A DNA stretch of 64,000 nt, from NCBI RefSeq assembly GCF_027943255.1, contig NC_072892.1, forward strand, positions 25,381,792 through 25,445,791, read 5' to 3'. Each line of letters begins with the position of its first letter. The first letter of the stretch is position 1. Positions 1 to 11,285 of this stretch are shown here, in pieces. Below the pieces are notes generated by a model, which did no database searches, was not told the origin of the DNA, and was given only the letters and a program-made list of their open reading frames with translations. Source of the DNA: Anastrepha obliqua (lineage: Eukaryota; Arthropoda; Insecta; Diptera; Tephritidae). Position numbers and translations under genes: made by a program.

Positions 1-614
1 ACGAAAAAATCAAGACAGTCTCCGCTCATGTTACCGCGTCGTCTATTATCCTGGTATCCAGGTATAAAAGTTAGAATCAGTCAACAATATTGGTATAAAA
101 GCATGCATTATTCGTATAATTATGAAAGGACAAGGTGTGCGGAGTTTAGTTCGACAGAGAATCGCTGTTTGGAACAAATGACTTCAAAAATAGTTTCAAA
201 ACCGCCAAAGGCATTAGGAGAGAGTTCATAAAAACGGCAATACCGACATTTTTCATGCAAAAAGTTTTTCGACGTCTTCAAGATATTTTTTAACCACTCA
301 GCATCTTATCATATCTCCACCGCTGGCAACGAAAATGTACCAAAATAGCCACCATACAGAGAAATTTAATTTAATTGAATTTGTTTTTGCTTCCGAGATT
401 TTGTTGTATATAACCGGGGAACGTCATAGCGACGAATGTGGGCTGTGGTAGAGTCTGAATGATCGAATTGTTAGAAAGCAGATCCTAATAGATCGAACAC
501 TGAACGCCATGAAGTATCGACGGGTGCTTGAGGAAAGTTTTACCCCATGGCTAGAAGAGTACTATAAATAGCCGACTGACCTTATCTTTCTAAACAATTC
601 TTCACCCTATTATC
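1..614. other. unassigned AT-rich sequence left of the first mariner
   Basis: No gene or element is recognised. A short plus-strand stretch near 490-570 weakly resembles part of a Tc1-like transposase, but it is too short to call. This interval should lie in the next intron of lap, since exon 2 of lap ends at 2693 and its following exon is not visible here. Confidence 0.4.
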
Positions 615-1680
615 TTGCCAAAATGGTATGTAGCAGTGAATATACTGAATATCTTGATCAAAAAGTTCCCGGAATGTATTCAAAAAATTCAAAAAACAAG
701 AAGTACTCCCCAGCCGGGGCAATTCACCAGCCAGCGTTTTATCCAGCCCGCGAAACATTCCTTGAACTCTGTTTTTGAAATAGCCATCAGAGCCGCCTTG
801 GATTTTTCCAGTACTTGCTTTCGGCTGTTAAAACGCGGCGCGTTTCCCGTAATGGTTTTTTGACTCGATCAAAGAGAAAAAGCCGCAGGGAGCCCTATCA
901 GCTGAATTAGATGGCTGTCGGATGGTATTCGTATCGTTCTTGGTCAAAAATTCACGAATAATGTGCTATAGGCACTGTGCGACGGTGCGTTATCCACGAG
1001 TTGTTTTCCGACAAATTCTTTCCTTTTTTGACGAATTGTTTCACGTAAACGACGCATAACGTCCAAATAATAAATAGGCCTTATTAACTGTCTAACATTC
1101 TGACAAAAAATCGTGGTGTACAATACCGTTGTAGTCCATAGAAACCATGAGCATCGCTTTCTTTTTTGACTGAAAACATGTTGTTTTTTGTACTTGGCTC
1201 ATTCGGAGCTCTTCACTCACTCGCCTGATGTCTGGATTGCATGTCGTACACATAAATCCACGTCGCATGTCCAGGAATAACGCTTTTGATAAATGTTGGG
1301 TTGGAATCAGCCTTTGGAATCATGGCGATATCAGCGCGGTCCCTTTTTTGTATGTAATTCAGTTGCTTTGGGATCAACTTTGCAGCAACACGGGGCAAGC
1401 CCGAATCATTAACTACGATGTCCTGAATGGATCCATAAGCTATGTTCAAGTCCTCTGCCAATTCTCTGATGGTTAATTTGCGGTTTTTGAGCAACTTTCT
1501 TTCATTTTATTGCTGATTTTAACAGTTTTCTTCATTCTGGATGGACTCACGATCTCTTCTGGAGCGTCCATGCCACTCGTGAACGTCCGCTTTGTTTAAA
1601 GTATCATTACCGAAACAGTTTCCCAATATTTCTAAGGTTTTCGCATCATTGAATCCATTTTTAAGGCAACATTTAATATG
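615..1680 (-). pseudogene. degenerate mariner transposase
   Basis: Read on the minus strand, pieces of one mariner-type transposase follow each other in the right order but in shifting frames. Near 1660-1560 there is an N-terminal helix-turn-helix segment containing NGFNDAKTLEILGNCFGN and then HEWHGRSRRDRESI. At 1494-1213 comes LTIRELAEDLNIAYGSIQ followed by a PKQL..IQK linker. Near 1000-860 is the DNAPSHSAYS region, then a region matching the usual PDLAPCDFFLF as ADRAPCGFFSL. Near 830-720 is a C-terminal tail ending in GWIKRW. Stops and frameshifts make it non-functional. Only about ten N-terminal residues seem to be lost, where the gene abuts the repeat at 1680. I did not find clean terminal repeats. 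The family is clear (Tc1/mariner, DDD type) but the subfamily is not assigned. Confidence 0.8.
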
Positions 1681-2056
1681 AAGGCACCAAAAAAAAAACG
1701 CCAAAAAAATTGGGACAAAAAAACGCCCCAAACAGTAGGCACCAAGAAAATATAACGCCAAAAAATAGGCACCAAAAATATATTTCCTACAAGTTTGCAC
1801 CAACAAACAAGCGCCAAATAGTAGGCAGTGTTATTTCTCACTAGAAATTAGCAACCACAAGGAAAAACTCAGGAAAAATAGCCTAAAGTGTATCTAAGAT
1901 ATATATAAGGTATAGGCTCTCTCTCTCCTTTTCCTCTACGTTATATCTTTTTTCTCTCTCTCGGAACGAAAATGCCCAAAACGTTGTATGGCCTTGAAAT
2001 TTTACTCTCCATTCTCGCTCGTCCATCGACGCCTAAGAAGTTTCACTTCAAAAACA
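1680..2056 (+). mobile_element. GGCACC-tract repeat, copy A (partial)
   Basis: This block matches 61190-61560 in the opposite orientation. It starts with a degenerate tract in which GGCACCAA and ACGCCAAAA motifs alternate with A-runs. It continues through a CT-rich stretch and ends with a segment reading CGTCCATCGACGCC and then AGTTTCACTTCAAAAA. In the other copy this last segment is one terminus of an element inserted into a mariner. Copy A therefore looks like that element truncated on its inner side, where it meets the mariner remnant at 1680. There is no coding potential; the reading frames seen across it are translations of the A-rich tract. Confidence 0.65.
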
Positions 2057-2692
2057 GAACTCAAATTAGTTGAATTAGAGTATCACCTGAGAGTTGTTCC
2101 TGGACCTTTTTCATCGAGATGATATTTCTTTTTCTATTAAAAAATTATTTCTCTGAAATATTTTTCTCCACAGTCAACTCTGTGGTAACAGCACCCACCC
2201 TAACCACATAAAGAACGACCAGCGTAAAAATGAAGATAACAACGAGGAGGCCGAAGACTTTTTAATATTTCAATAACTCGTTCGAAAAGACTTCAAAATA
2301 TTTAACTATATATACATAAATATTTATTACACAATATCTCTTCCAAGAAGCTATTCAGCGATAAAAGGATACAAAATTACGCAGATTGAATTGGAAAAAT
2401 GAGCGTAACTTTGCTTTGACGTAAATGCAGACGAGATGCGTGATTAAGAAAAGAGTGTCAAAATGGCCGGGTAAGTTAATCTAACCGAGGAAGATAAAAA
2501 AAAATTAAAAGGAGAAAAAGTTATTTGCAAAAAAAAAACTCTAGAATATCTTCAACTTAACAGCTCATTCTGTCAATTTCTGTATAAACATAAAAGTAAA
2601 AAAGATTTTTGGTGTCCGGATTTTTATTTACGCAACTGTGGAAATAATTGAAAATTTTAGCAAAACACGGTATATGCTATTTCGATACTCAC
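2057..2692. other. intronic sequence, nothing recognised
   Basis: AT-rich sequence immediately downstream of lap exon 2 (which runs on the minus strand). I see no open frame, terminal repeat or RNA gene. Confidence 0.4.
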
Positions 2693-2835
2693 CTCATTGC
2701 CATATGCCATCAAGTGATGAGTGGTTATCAGCGCTTTATAGACCACCACCCAATTGGTATTCTGTGAGCGTTCGATAAGTAAATTGGCCAAATGTGGTAT
2801 GGAGACATTCGGTTCGTTTGTGCAGTGTACTAAAT
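2693..2835 (-). CDS. lap: lap (like-AP180/PICALM) coding exon 2, ANTH domain
   Basis: This 143-nt internal exon continues the reading frame of the exon at 25204-25339. Its first two bases complete a Tyr codon split by the intron. It encodes 47 further residues, including [35 protein letters not shown] and [12 protein letters not shown], which I recognise as the helical ANTH domain of AP180/CALM proteins. The acceptor reads TTGCAG and the donor GTGAGT, and the exon ends in phase 0. Family knowledge: AP180/CALM binds PI(4,5)P2 and clathrin and helps size and retrieve endocytic, especially synaptic, vesicles. The clathrin- and AP2-binding C-terminal half and the rest of the ANTH domain must lie left of position 1. 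The exon is intact with no stop. Confidence 0.95.
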
Positions 2836-4320
2836 CTGCAAGGCAATAAAGAATAAAATGGAAGCAAAAAATTAATAAATATTTTTAAATGTCATGAGCT
2901 AAAAGTTGTGTACTAGAAATAATTTTATAGCAATTCGACAAAGAATTTATAACAGAATGGCTAATGATACCCAGCGAGCGTTTTGGCGCTTATCCCTTAA
3001 GTAAATCATTTAAAGTATATTATTAAAAATTATTTTTTTTTCTTGGTTTGCGGATAAAAACACATTTTGAGTAAATATATAGAATTGTACGTAGGTACAT
3101 TTAAAACATAAGAATTTTATTTCTTAAAATTGAAATCATAAAGCGGCCACTGTGTAATGCTTTACTGCCAGTTTATCAACACGAATTTGATAAAAGTGCA
3201 AAAGTGTTTTTCAACAGCTTCCTTTCACTCAATTCATTTATTATTATTTTTTAACCATTTTGTGTTTGTTTTATTTTAAATGCTTATCAATTTCTTTGTG
3301 CTTGCGGGCGCTTATGTGAATATGCATTTAATTTATTTGTAGTTCCCAGCTTAATATGGCAAGTCAGTAAACCTTAAATAAATATCAAAAAGTTAAATTT
3401 CTTGTACTTGAGCAGAATATTTAAGTGCAACTAATAAAAACGTCCTAAGGCGCTAAGGAAGCACAACAGCTTTGACTTACGCTCTGAAAATGCATATTCA
3501 AAACGTATATAAAACGTGTCCACTAGAATACGCCTCCCAGTGTTTCGTTAGTAAAAAAAATATTTTCAAAATAATAATTAAAAGAAAAAACAAGCAACCA
3601 AAAAGAAAACAAGCAGCTACATATTATACAAATTGATAATACTCGCCTACATTTGTATGCTTAAGCAGCGTACACATTTGCTGCATATGCACATATATTT
3701 TTATGTACATATTAATATGGATATGTATTTACATATATGCATTCCTATCCAGTAGGAAACTAAGTAGCTTAAACTAGCTTGTTCAAACAGGAGTATAAAT
3801 CTTTTGGTTGCGTCTGTCTAAGATTTTACAGTGTCGCCTTCGCATATTTTTTTTAATTTTTTGAAGTTTTTTAAATAACTCGTTTCCACTAGTTACTTGT
3901 GAACCTTTTCGCAACTAGTTATAACTGAATCAGTTCGCAACTAGTTAATTTTACCCTAGTGTATAACTAGTTACTTTGAGACTAGTTGTTACTCTGGCTG
4001 ACTCCCTAGGTTGATAAATCGTGCCTCACTATTTTCACTCTCACGATTTGTTTCATATTTTATAATAGTTAGATATACGGTTCATATCAACTAAATACTT
4101 ATACATACATGAGCACGTATTCACGTAGCGAGAGTGAGGTATTCAAAGATAATGTGTTCCAGCAATTCATTTCCCATCTCACAAAATGGCAGAAACTTAT
4201 TTCTTATATTATTTATGAAAGACCCAGTTTACTGCGGCGGAAGCAGAGTCAACAGTGTCTAACGGATAGAATAATAAATTTTTTCGTCTGTTTATATTCT
4301 ATAAATTCTATATAGTACAC
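2836..4320. other. lap intron, AT-rich with a 26-bp periodic motif array
   Basis: Apart from the AACTAGTT array at 3887-3987, listed separately, I see only AT-rich DNA with short CATA/TATG tracts near 3690-3750. The open frames here are short and show no recognisable domain. Confidence 0.45.
3887..3987. repeat. 26-bp periodic array of AACTAGTT palindromes
   Basis: The palindrome AACTAGTT occurs exactly at 3913, 3939 and 3965. One-mismatch versions sit at 3887 (CACTAGTT) and 3980 (GACTAGTT). The first four are spaced by exactly 26 bp and the last by 15. The first two units also share the end TTCGC, so this may be a decayed 26-bp tandem repeat in which the palindrome has been conserved best. 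It lies in the long first coding intron of lap. A protein-binding role is possible but not shown. Confidence 0.7.
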
Positions 4321-4379
4321 TTAAACGTTTTTTTTACATATCTCGTTGTTCTTGTAATAGCAGTTCATCAAACCCTGTC

Positions 4380-4990
4380 AGTACGATGTAGTCACAATCG
4401 TCTTCGTCTATCTCAGCTAACAGTAGGCCCAGGAAACATGCTGTTTCAACGGGCTAGGCCCACAATGTACAGAATGCAGAGGTGTATGTTAGCCGACTCT
4501 CAGCGACTTTGCAGCAGTCAACTGATTGACTGACGTCACCTGGGTCATAGCAGCGGCTTGTTTACGAAACAACTAAGATTGTGCTGGTGATATACAAAAA
4601 AAAAATAAATGCAGCCACTGCTTATGTTATTCACTTCGTTGCCGACTGAGTAGGCGAGTGTGTGAATGAGTGTGAAATAAGCGGGCAGAAATCTGCTGCC
4701 GAGTTCGCGGTGACGTGGCAGCCGAAGTTTCTTTCACAATTTTGCTTCGGATGCTCAAGCTTGATAATCTATCATCTTCCGGTTGGGTCCAAAGGGAGAG
4801 AAATGTTAGGTGCGTGAGTTTAAGGTGGCATATGAATAGGTGGTTAGTATCGTGTGGGGCGCCTTTAGATGCGGGACATATATTGATGAGTGTGTCAGGG
4901 TCGATTATGGATAGGTAGGAATTCAACCTGCTACAATATCCAGAAAGTAATTGTGTCAAAGGAGCGATGACGGCATTCAAATGCCGGGAG
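4380..4990 (-). mobile_element. LINE 3' coding tail fragment
   Basis: The minus strand at 4980-4627 encodes a peptide with LLSGYCSRLNSYLS, IDPDTLINICPAS and APHDTNHLFICHLK, and then SLWTQPEDD. Related peptides occur at 6517-6798 and 15546-15720. The Cys..Cys-PHDTNHLF-C arrangement is a zinc-finger-like C-terminal tail of non-LTR retrotransposons of the Jockey/I-like group. The 4380-4460 part repeats the SLWTQPVET-encoding DNA again in a rearranged order. It is truncated and carries no reverse transcriptase. Confidence 0.7.
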
Positions 4991-5169
4991 TTTACGAAGA
5001 TGGTAAGAGACTTCCGATGAATGTCGTTAAGTGTTTGTCAGTGAACTGTCTGATCCAGTAGCTGTAACTGTATTCAATCCTAGATCTCGTCAGTATAGTC
5101 GAAGAGATGTATCCTAGCTCGACTGGTAGGTGGCTCGTCGGGAGATGCCTTGCTGTCCGGCATTATGTA

Positions 5170-6140
5170 AGATTAGCATCGCAAAAACAAATTTCTATAC
5201 ATAAGTATTTTCTCGAAAAACTGTGGAAAAGCCCCAATACACCAACACCAATTTGATTCATTCCTCTAACAGATCTCACATATGAATGTTTTATACATAA
5301 AGAGTTTTGCCTCTACGTTCAATTAGTTAGAAAAAATATCTAACAGAAAATCGCTTCCTAAATTTGTTTCGTTCCTGTACTATTTCTGTTCCTACAGGGT
5401 ATGTGCCTGTGATATAAATAAATGCATTAATATTGAAACTCCCTGCTCCGTTGCCAACATGAAATCTACGCTGCGCTGATTCCTCTTTTAAGGGGCGTTG
5501 CTCATTAGCATAATGACGCCAATGTTTGCAGATGTTTTATTTTTAAGTCAACCGACTGTCACAAATCGATTTAAGTAGCTGCACATATTTTAATTAATTA
5601 AAATACATGTATGTATGTATATATCACTGTTATCATACCCTTGGACAATCAGTGCATTCGGGGCTGGGATGACGAGTGAGCAAATGCAGTTTCAATATAT
5701 AAACCTTACAGGATTTATTCAAGGAATAAAGAAAATTATGTATGCATCGATTGGAAGTCACAAAAACAGTCGCATTATAACTGCAGAGGACAAAGTGAGC
5801 ACTACAGTTGCCTTTTTAGCTTGTGAATTGCTAATTAATGAAAACTTTCCAGAATAAAAAGCTACTAGCGGCTTGCCTGAGTTCTTCTTATATCGTTATT
5901 GTTTTACTTGTTTTCCACGAGAAAAACAATTAATGCACAACTTATCATTGAACGAATTCTCCATTACGAGCTCCTATCTGGCCATCGCCATCTTTCTGGC
6001 AGCATTTGAAGACAGAGACATCTTCAAAAGGATGTAAGTGCTGCATTTCCGCAGAAGCGGTATTTAAAATAGGAAATTTCGAAGAAATATAGAGCATTCC
6101 TCTAAACGAACTGTACACGGCGATTGACTCGAGCATGATC
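5170..6140. other. lap intron, nothing recognised
   Basis: An 80-codon open frame at 5615-5857 has no domain I recognise and no sign of being a gene. The rest is AT-rich sequence without terminal repeats that I could see. Confidence 0.35.
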
Positions 6141-6149
6141 GCAGAAACC

Positions 6150-6545
6150 AATAAAAATGTTCCTGACTACTAACTGCAGGGTCTCCAAAGCACCCTGGCC
6201 AAAACTGAATCTTAAAGGGACAAAATGTCTGTCTGGATTCAAAAGATCAACCACCAGCGTGCTCACAGGTGTTGTAACGGGCCAATGCACTATTGGCACC
6301 GTAGAATGGGTGTACCTCACAGAGCCTTCGACAGGAGTTGTAGAGATGAAGAAGAAATTGAGTCGGTAAAACAACTCTTCTGTGAATGCCCTGCGCTTCA
6401 AGGAAGCCATGCCAAATATCTTGGCGATTATTTCTTTGAAGACCTGGGAAAGGTGCAAAATGTCTCACTGGAGGGACTAATTAGCGTCTTAAAAAAACCT
6501 AAGTGCCGCAAGCAACTTAGTCAGGGGATGGAAATAAAATGCAGG
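6150..6545 (+). mobile_element. LINE C-terminal tail fragment
   Basis: Two overlapping plus-strand frames together give a familiar retrotransposon tail. VLTGVVTGQCTIGT lies in the first frame; after a frameshift come RMGVPHRAF, EEEIESVKQLFCECPAL and then YFFEDLGKV. The pattern LLTGHC..GxH..C..C..E.E...H.LCECPAL follows the RNase H-like region in Jockey/I-type LINEs. The frame break and missing upstream parts mark it as a dead 5'-truncated copy. It is next to, but opposite in orientation to, the LINE tail at 6517-7095. Confidence 0.7.
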
Positions 6546-7095
6546 TATCGCAAGCTTGGCCACAAACCTTGTTGATGTTGTTATAGCAGTAACTGTGCTT
6601 TATCAGTGTAGTGTGCTCATCTAACTGTAGGCCTAGGAAACTTACTGTTTCGACAGGTTGGGTCCAGAGGGAGAGGGGTGTTAGATGAGTGGGTTTGATG
6701 GGGCATGTGAAAAGGTGGTTAGTGTCGTGCGGGGTGACTTCACATGTCGGACATATGTTTGGTATGTCGGGGTCAATTCTCGATAAGTAGGAGTTCAACC
6801 TGCTACACTATCCAGAACGTAATTAAGCCAAGGTTATGCGGGACTCTCGGGGAAGTTGGAGCTCTTCGTCTAAACTAGCCCTGTCTAGTGTACCGTACCC
6901 CAAAACTTGTTGATCACTCCCTGCGGGTGTGAAGGTCTAAGCATGTCTTAAGATGAAGACACCTGTTGCACTGATCACATGCACCGTGGCGCCGTTTTTG
7001 ACAAGCGCTGCTCCAGTGACGATAGACAAGGGGTGAGGCTCATCGCACTAAACAGGACTGAGACGGCAGCCTTTGGTTGCATTCTCGTTCCCCAT
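6517..7095 (-). mobile_element. LINE 3' coding tail fragment
   Basis: The minus strand reads, from about 6900 to 6517, LDEELQLPRESRITLA followed by SRLNSYLSRIDPDIP, CPTCEVTPHDTNHLFTCPIK and SLWTQPVETVSFLGL. This is the best-preserved of three copies of the same tail (others at 4380-4990 and 15301-15720). The Cys pair and His-Cys residues of the zinc-knuckle-like motif are intact here. A related upstream segment with GGCAGCC..TTGGTTGC near 7020-7090 recurs at 15301-15360. A single stop sits just before the SRLNSYLS segment. Confidence 0.72.
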
Positions 7096-7533
7096 TGCGT
7101 GGTAACCTTCTTCAAACTCAAATTTTTGGTTAGGCTACTTAATAGACTGCTTCTATGAATACGCTTTGCTACTTAGCCCGCCGTTGAGCAGCCGGGTCTG
7201 GCCAGACTTTTTCGACTTTGGACGTGAATTTAACACATTTCTATTATAGCTAACGACTTGAGCTTCTAAGTAGCTTCCTAAAATTTAATTTTCTAACGAT
7301 TTGTGGATAAAATCTTTGAAACAGGATTCTCGAACAGGACGAAAAATGGCCAGACCCGAGTGTCCAACCGAAGGTTTTAAAAAAGGTGTCCAACGAAAGG
7401 TTAAATTGTTTTTATTTTAATTTTGATACACACTGCAAGAGCTGAGGAAAGATTTATTATAAAGCATATGCGCCTAAAACTTCTTTAGAATAATATGGCG
7501 CTTACGACCGCTAGAGATTTACATGTGTATGTA

Positions 7534-8781
7534 TTGGGTTGGCAACTAAGTAATTGCGGATTTTAGAAAATCAAAGATAATTTTTTCATGGAACTTAATA
7601 ACTTTATTCTGTAATGTATTGCCCATTTAGATCAATGACCTTTTGCCATCTTTCAGGCAGCATCATAAACCCACGTTCATAAAACTTTTGGATTTTATTA
7701 GCAAAAAACTGAATCAGGTACAATTTGACATCATCATCATTATTGAAATTTTTACCATTCAAGGCGTTTTGTAAAGATCGAAACAAAAAGTAATCAGATG
7801 GTGCAAGGTCAGGACTATATGGTGGATGTGGCAAAACATCCCAACCAAGCTCCAATAATTTTTGCCGCGTGGCCAAAGATGTGTGTGGCCAATACTTTTT
7901 CGATTTGTCAGTTCGGGCCGCTTTTCTTAAACTGCATTGTTTAATTTCGTTAGTTGTTCAATGTAGACATCAGAATTGATCGTTCGGCTGGGTGGTAAGA
8001 GTTCAAACTAGACAATTCCTTTGTAATCTCACCAAACTAATTACAAAACCTTCTTTTGATGAATATTGGCTTTTGATGTTGTTTGAGTGGTTCACCTGGC
8101 CTGCTTCATGATCTTTTCCGCTTGATATTGTTCTAAACAGCCCATTTTTCATCGCCAGTTATCAGTCGTTTTAAAAATGTATCATTTTCGTTATGTTTCT
8201 TTAGCAAACCGCAGCTGTTAATGCGTTTCGTTAAATGCGTTTCTTTCAGTTCGTGAGGAACCCATGTATCGAGTTTTTGAACATAGCCAAGTTGTGTTAA
8301 GTGATTTTCAATGCATGAAACTACTCTGCAATCTCACGTGTTGTACTGTGACGATCCGAATCGATTATTGCTTTGATTAGGGCGTCATCAACTTCAACTG
8401 AACGACCAGAGCGTTTTTTCATCTTTGAGTGAAAAATCACCAGAACGAATTTTGGCAAACCAATTTTGACGCTGCCGTTCCTTTAAGGCTTCGTCAACAT
8501 AAACAGCACTTAACTTTTTATGAGCTTGCGATGCTGTTTTCCCTTTGCGGAAATAAAAAAACCAATATGACGAAAATGTTCCTTTTGATTTTTCATTTTT
8601 TAACGAACGCCAAACGAAAACTACGCAACCGATCAAAAAACTTTTTTTTACTGATTGACAGCTGAATGGCCAACTATTAAATAACAAAATGTGTTTTGGA
8701 TTTGTACTACGTCTGCAAACCTACAAACTCAACTTAAGCCATCTATGAGTGAAATCCGCAATTACTTAGCTGCCAACCCAA
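7534..8781 (-). mobile_element. mariner element with complete ends (mellifera-like)
   Basis: About 30-bp inverted ends start TTGGGTTGGCAACTAAGTAA on the left and, reverse-complemented, TTGGGTTGGCAGCTAAGTAA on the right. Each is flanked by TA (7532-7533 and 8782-8783), so target-site duplication and both ends are present; the length is 1248 bp. The transposase runs on the minus strand from about 8690 to 7604 in broken frames. An N-terminal part contains FRKGKTASQAHKKL and KIRSGDFSLKDEKTLWS. A middle part has ITGDEKW. The C-terminal part reads KLLELGWDVLPHPPYSPDLA followed by PSDYFLFRSLQNALNGKNF and ends in LNGQYITE. The HDNARPH block with the second catalytic Asp appears altered, reading about KKYWPHTSL. 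The TIRs and protein resemble mellifera-type mariners; the copy is inactive. Confidence 0.9.
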
Positions 8782-8994
8782 TATATTCTTATAATTTTAT
8801 TAAGAACGTGCAATGCCATTCGAAAAATTGGGTTTCTGTAAGTTTTGATGCAATATTTCAGTTGAGACCGAAACCAGAACTTTCAGACCAACCGCCGTTG
8901 CTCGACGTACAAATGACGTCTGCGACTATGGGGTTCAAGAATTTCATTGGTTCAAAATTGCATAGCTATAACACAAGTCTTACAAACGTATAGA

Positions 8995-9753
8995 TACCCT
9001 ACAAGACAGCTGACTATCATATAACCGCTCATATTATCATCATCACTATTCTCATCCAACTACACATTTTTGTTCTAGCCATGGGAAAGTTCTGATAGTT
9101 TCCCCTTGTCGGTGTGATATTCTGTCTCTCTTTTATCAATAGCAATTTCTTATAACTGAAAAATATATCTACTATGCTCCAAACTACTCATTTTCGTCAT
9201 CAAAAAGTAATCAGCACAAACTCCTCAATAACTCCTCAATAAAAAGTAATCAAGCTGAGGAGTTTCGTTAAATTGTTTTATTTAGAAATTATAAAATTTA
9301 TATTTTTCATTGAGATTCGAACTCACGTACTTTCAATATTTTTTTGTTCACATTAAAAAACTTGTACACACCAATTCGGTGTTTCATCCACTGAGATTCG
9401 AACTCTCAAATTTTCAAGTCTTAGCCAAGCATCTACTCGTTCGGCTATAACAACTATACAACAAACGCAGCTAAATTTCACACTAGAACTTTTTTCAGAG
9501 CACTACATTATTTCGTTAAAATTAATCAACACTGATGACAAAAGCTCCTAATTTTCGTCAAAAAGTAATCAGACTGAGGAGTTTAGTTAAAATGTTTTAT
9601 TTAGAAATTATAAAGTTTATATTTTTGTGTTTTCATTGAGATTCGAACTCACGAATTTTCAATATTTTTTTGTTTTCATAAAAAAAAAATTTTCACACCT
9701 TGTAAATGTGTTGGAATTTTTGTCAAAAGTGCTCAGCACTGTCTTGTAGGGTA
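8995..9753. mobile_element. unassigned TIR element carrying tRNA-like segments
   Basis: The ends are inverted copies of TACCCTACAAGACAG (8995 on the plus strand and 9753 on the minus), with partial similarity continuing (CTGA on both). No transposase is present, so this would be a non-autonomous element of about 759 bp. Inside, a roughly 110-bp block occurs twice in direct orientation (about 9240-9345 and 9557-9670), each time including ATTGAGATTCGAACTCACG. A third related segment near 9390-9455 reads on the minus strand as a tRNA-like head, with TAGCCGAACGAGTAGATGC and then GAGTTCGAATCTC, resembling Pol III A and B boxes. The right end runs straight into a TATG microsatellite. I cannot assign a superfamily. 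Confidence 0.65.
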
Positions 9754-9754
9754 A

Positions 9755-9763
9755 GTATATATG

Positions 9764-9797
<34 letters not shown>

Positions 9798-9817
9798 TGT
9801 ATGTATGTATGTATGAA
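9755..9817. repeat. (TATG)n microsatellite
   Basis: A near-perfect run of TATG units directly follows the right terminus of the inverted-repeat element ending at 9753. Confidence 0.9.
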
Positions 9818-11285
9818 TGGATACTAAAAAATCAACATTCAGCACGAACAGGTGGCAGTAAAACATCCAATTAAATATTAATGAAGTTGAGAAACCATAC
9901 TTTGGGGTTATAAACAGTTGTGTAGTCGTCCGAACTACATGCAGAGAATCATATATACATACGTGTGTATATATGCGCGAATATATGAATGTATGGATGC
10001 TCGAAACCACTACAAACGGAGGTGGCAAAGAACCAAAAAAAGACAACTACAGCCAGTGGCAAGTAGCAACAGAAGCATACATATGAAGGTATTTTTGCTT
10101 AGAAATATACGGAAATCATAGAAATCGACAAAAATCGCAACGTTTGTAAAATCAATATGAGCAAAACAACAGCAACAACAAGCATGGAGTAGTGCAAACA
10201 GCAACGTACCTAAAGCGGAAAAAATCAATGATAAGAAAAATCGCACATAATATATTTTGTGCCAAACGACGCCAGAGCGACTAAGCCACCATACTTTACA
10301 CCCGCGCCACCACCCCAATACCATTCCAACATTCCACCGAGCTACAAACTATTGACAATCTCTGCTGGGCGACAGCAAACGTGCAAACAATAGAATACAG
10401 CATTGTAATGCTTGCAAGTCTAAATGTCACAAAAAAGGACTCCACCCCTTACTCACAAAGCTGCACACTCGTACACGCATATGTATTTTGCGTGTGGAAG
10501 GTGGAAATGGGAATCAAATTTTTTGTTTGAGCGTGCACGACAACTGGCGCTCGAAATGTAAAAATGCGAGTGATGACTGTCATAAAGCATTTCACGTTCG
10601 ATCGTGAATAGTAAAGTGAAGTGAAATGCAAATTTCAGCAAACATGAAAACCATTGATAAATACAACGGCCAAGCAAAACTCGATGTAAAAGGAAATTGG
10701 AAAAAGTTGAGTGAAAAATAAATACGTATGCAGCAAACCGTTTTTATGGTAATAGCTTGAATTGGCGAAAAAGAAGAAGAAGCAGAGGGGCAGGAGAGTA
10801 AAGCAGAGGGCAGGTTGAGGCATTGACGAAGCAAATCAAATATTATTAAGAGAATCTGCATAAATTTAGCAGGCAGTGACACCAACCACAAACAACTATA
10901 CACAAAACGTGCGCTAACCTCTAAGGTGTCACGACACAAAAATTTTCAAATCTGAGGAGAAGCAGAAGTAGACAACTGTTTACGCAAATACAGATACGAT
11001 GCAATATTTCTATGAGAGCTTCATTCATTCTAGTTTTGGGTCTTAGCTAATATCGTAGATTTCTTTGTCATGAACATGCGATCGCCAGTGTGTAAAGTTC
11101 AGATATGTGGACTGGTGCGGCAGTTTTCTATTATTTTCATAAGCAAAATGATTCAGATCAATGATTCCTCAAGCAAAGCCAAGCTTTTTCTCACTTGAAC
11201 TTCTTTAAGCAGAAAATGCGGTTACCACCTGCCAAGAAAGCGCCAGGAATTAGGCGATAAAATCCAAGATATTTACTTTACACCC
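9818..11285. other. lap intron, non-coding
   Basis: Single-copy-looking sequence with many CAACA/GCAACA triplets. Several minus-strand frames of 60-115 codons cross it but are rich in Phe, Leu, Ser and Cys and have no recognisable domain, as expected from translating AG-rich DNA. No terminal repeats were seen. Confidence 0.4.

Noticed and set aside
490..570. Plus-strand peptide ending RRVLEESFTPWLEEYYK, faintly like a Tc1-type transposase
   Set aside because: It is too short and lacks any catalytic motif or terminal repeat to support it.
4109..4315. 68-codon frame starting with ATG in the lap intron
   Set aside because: No domain, no supporting splice sites and codon use like the surrounding AT-rich DNA.
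9723..10046. 107-codon minus-strand frame with repeated IHTYIHTY
   Set aside because: It is the translation of the TATG microsatellite and its flanks.
10592..10939. Minus-strand frames of up to 115 codons, rich in Phe, Leu and Ser, which could look like membrane proteins
   Set aside because: They are translations of AG-rich non-coding DNA, overlap each other in several frames and contain no conserved motif or plausible splice context.
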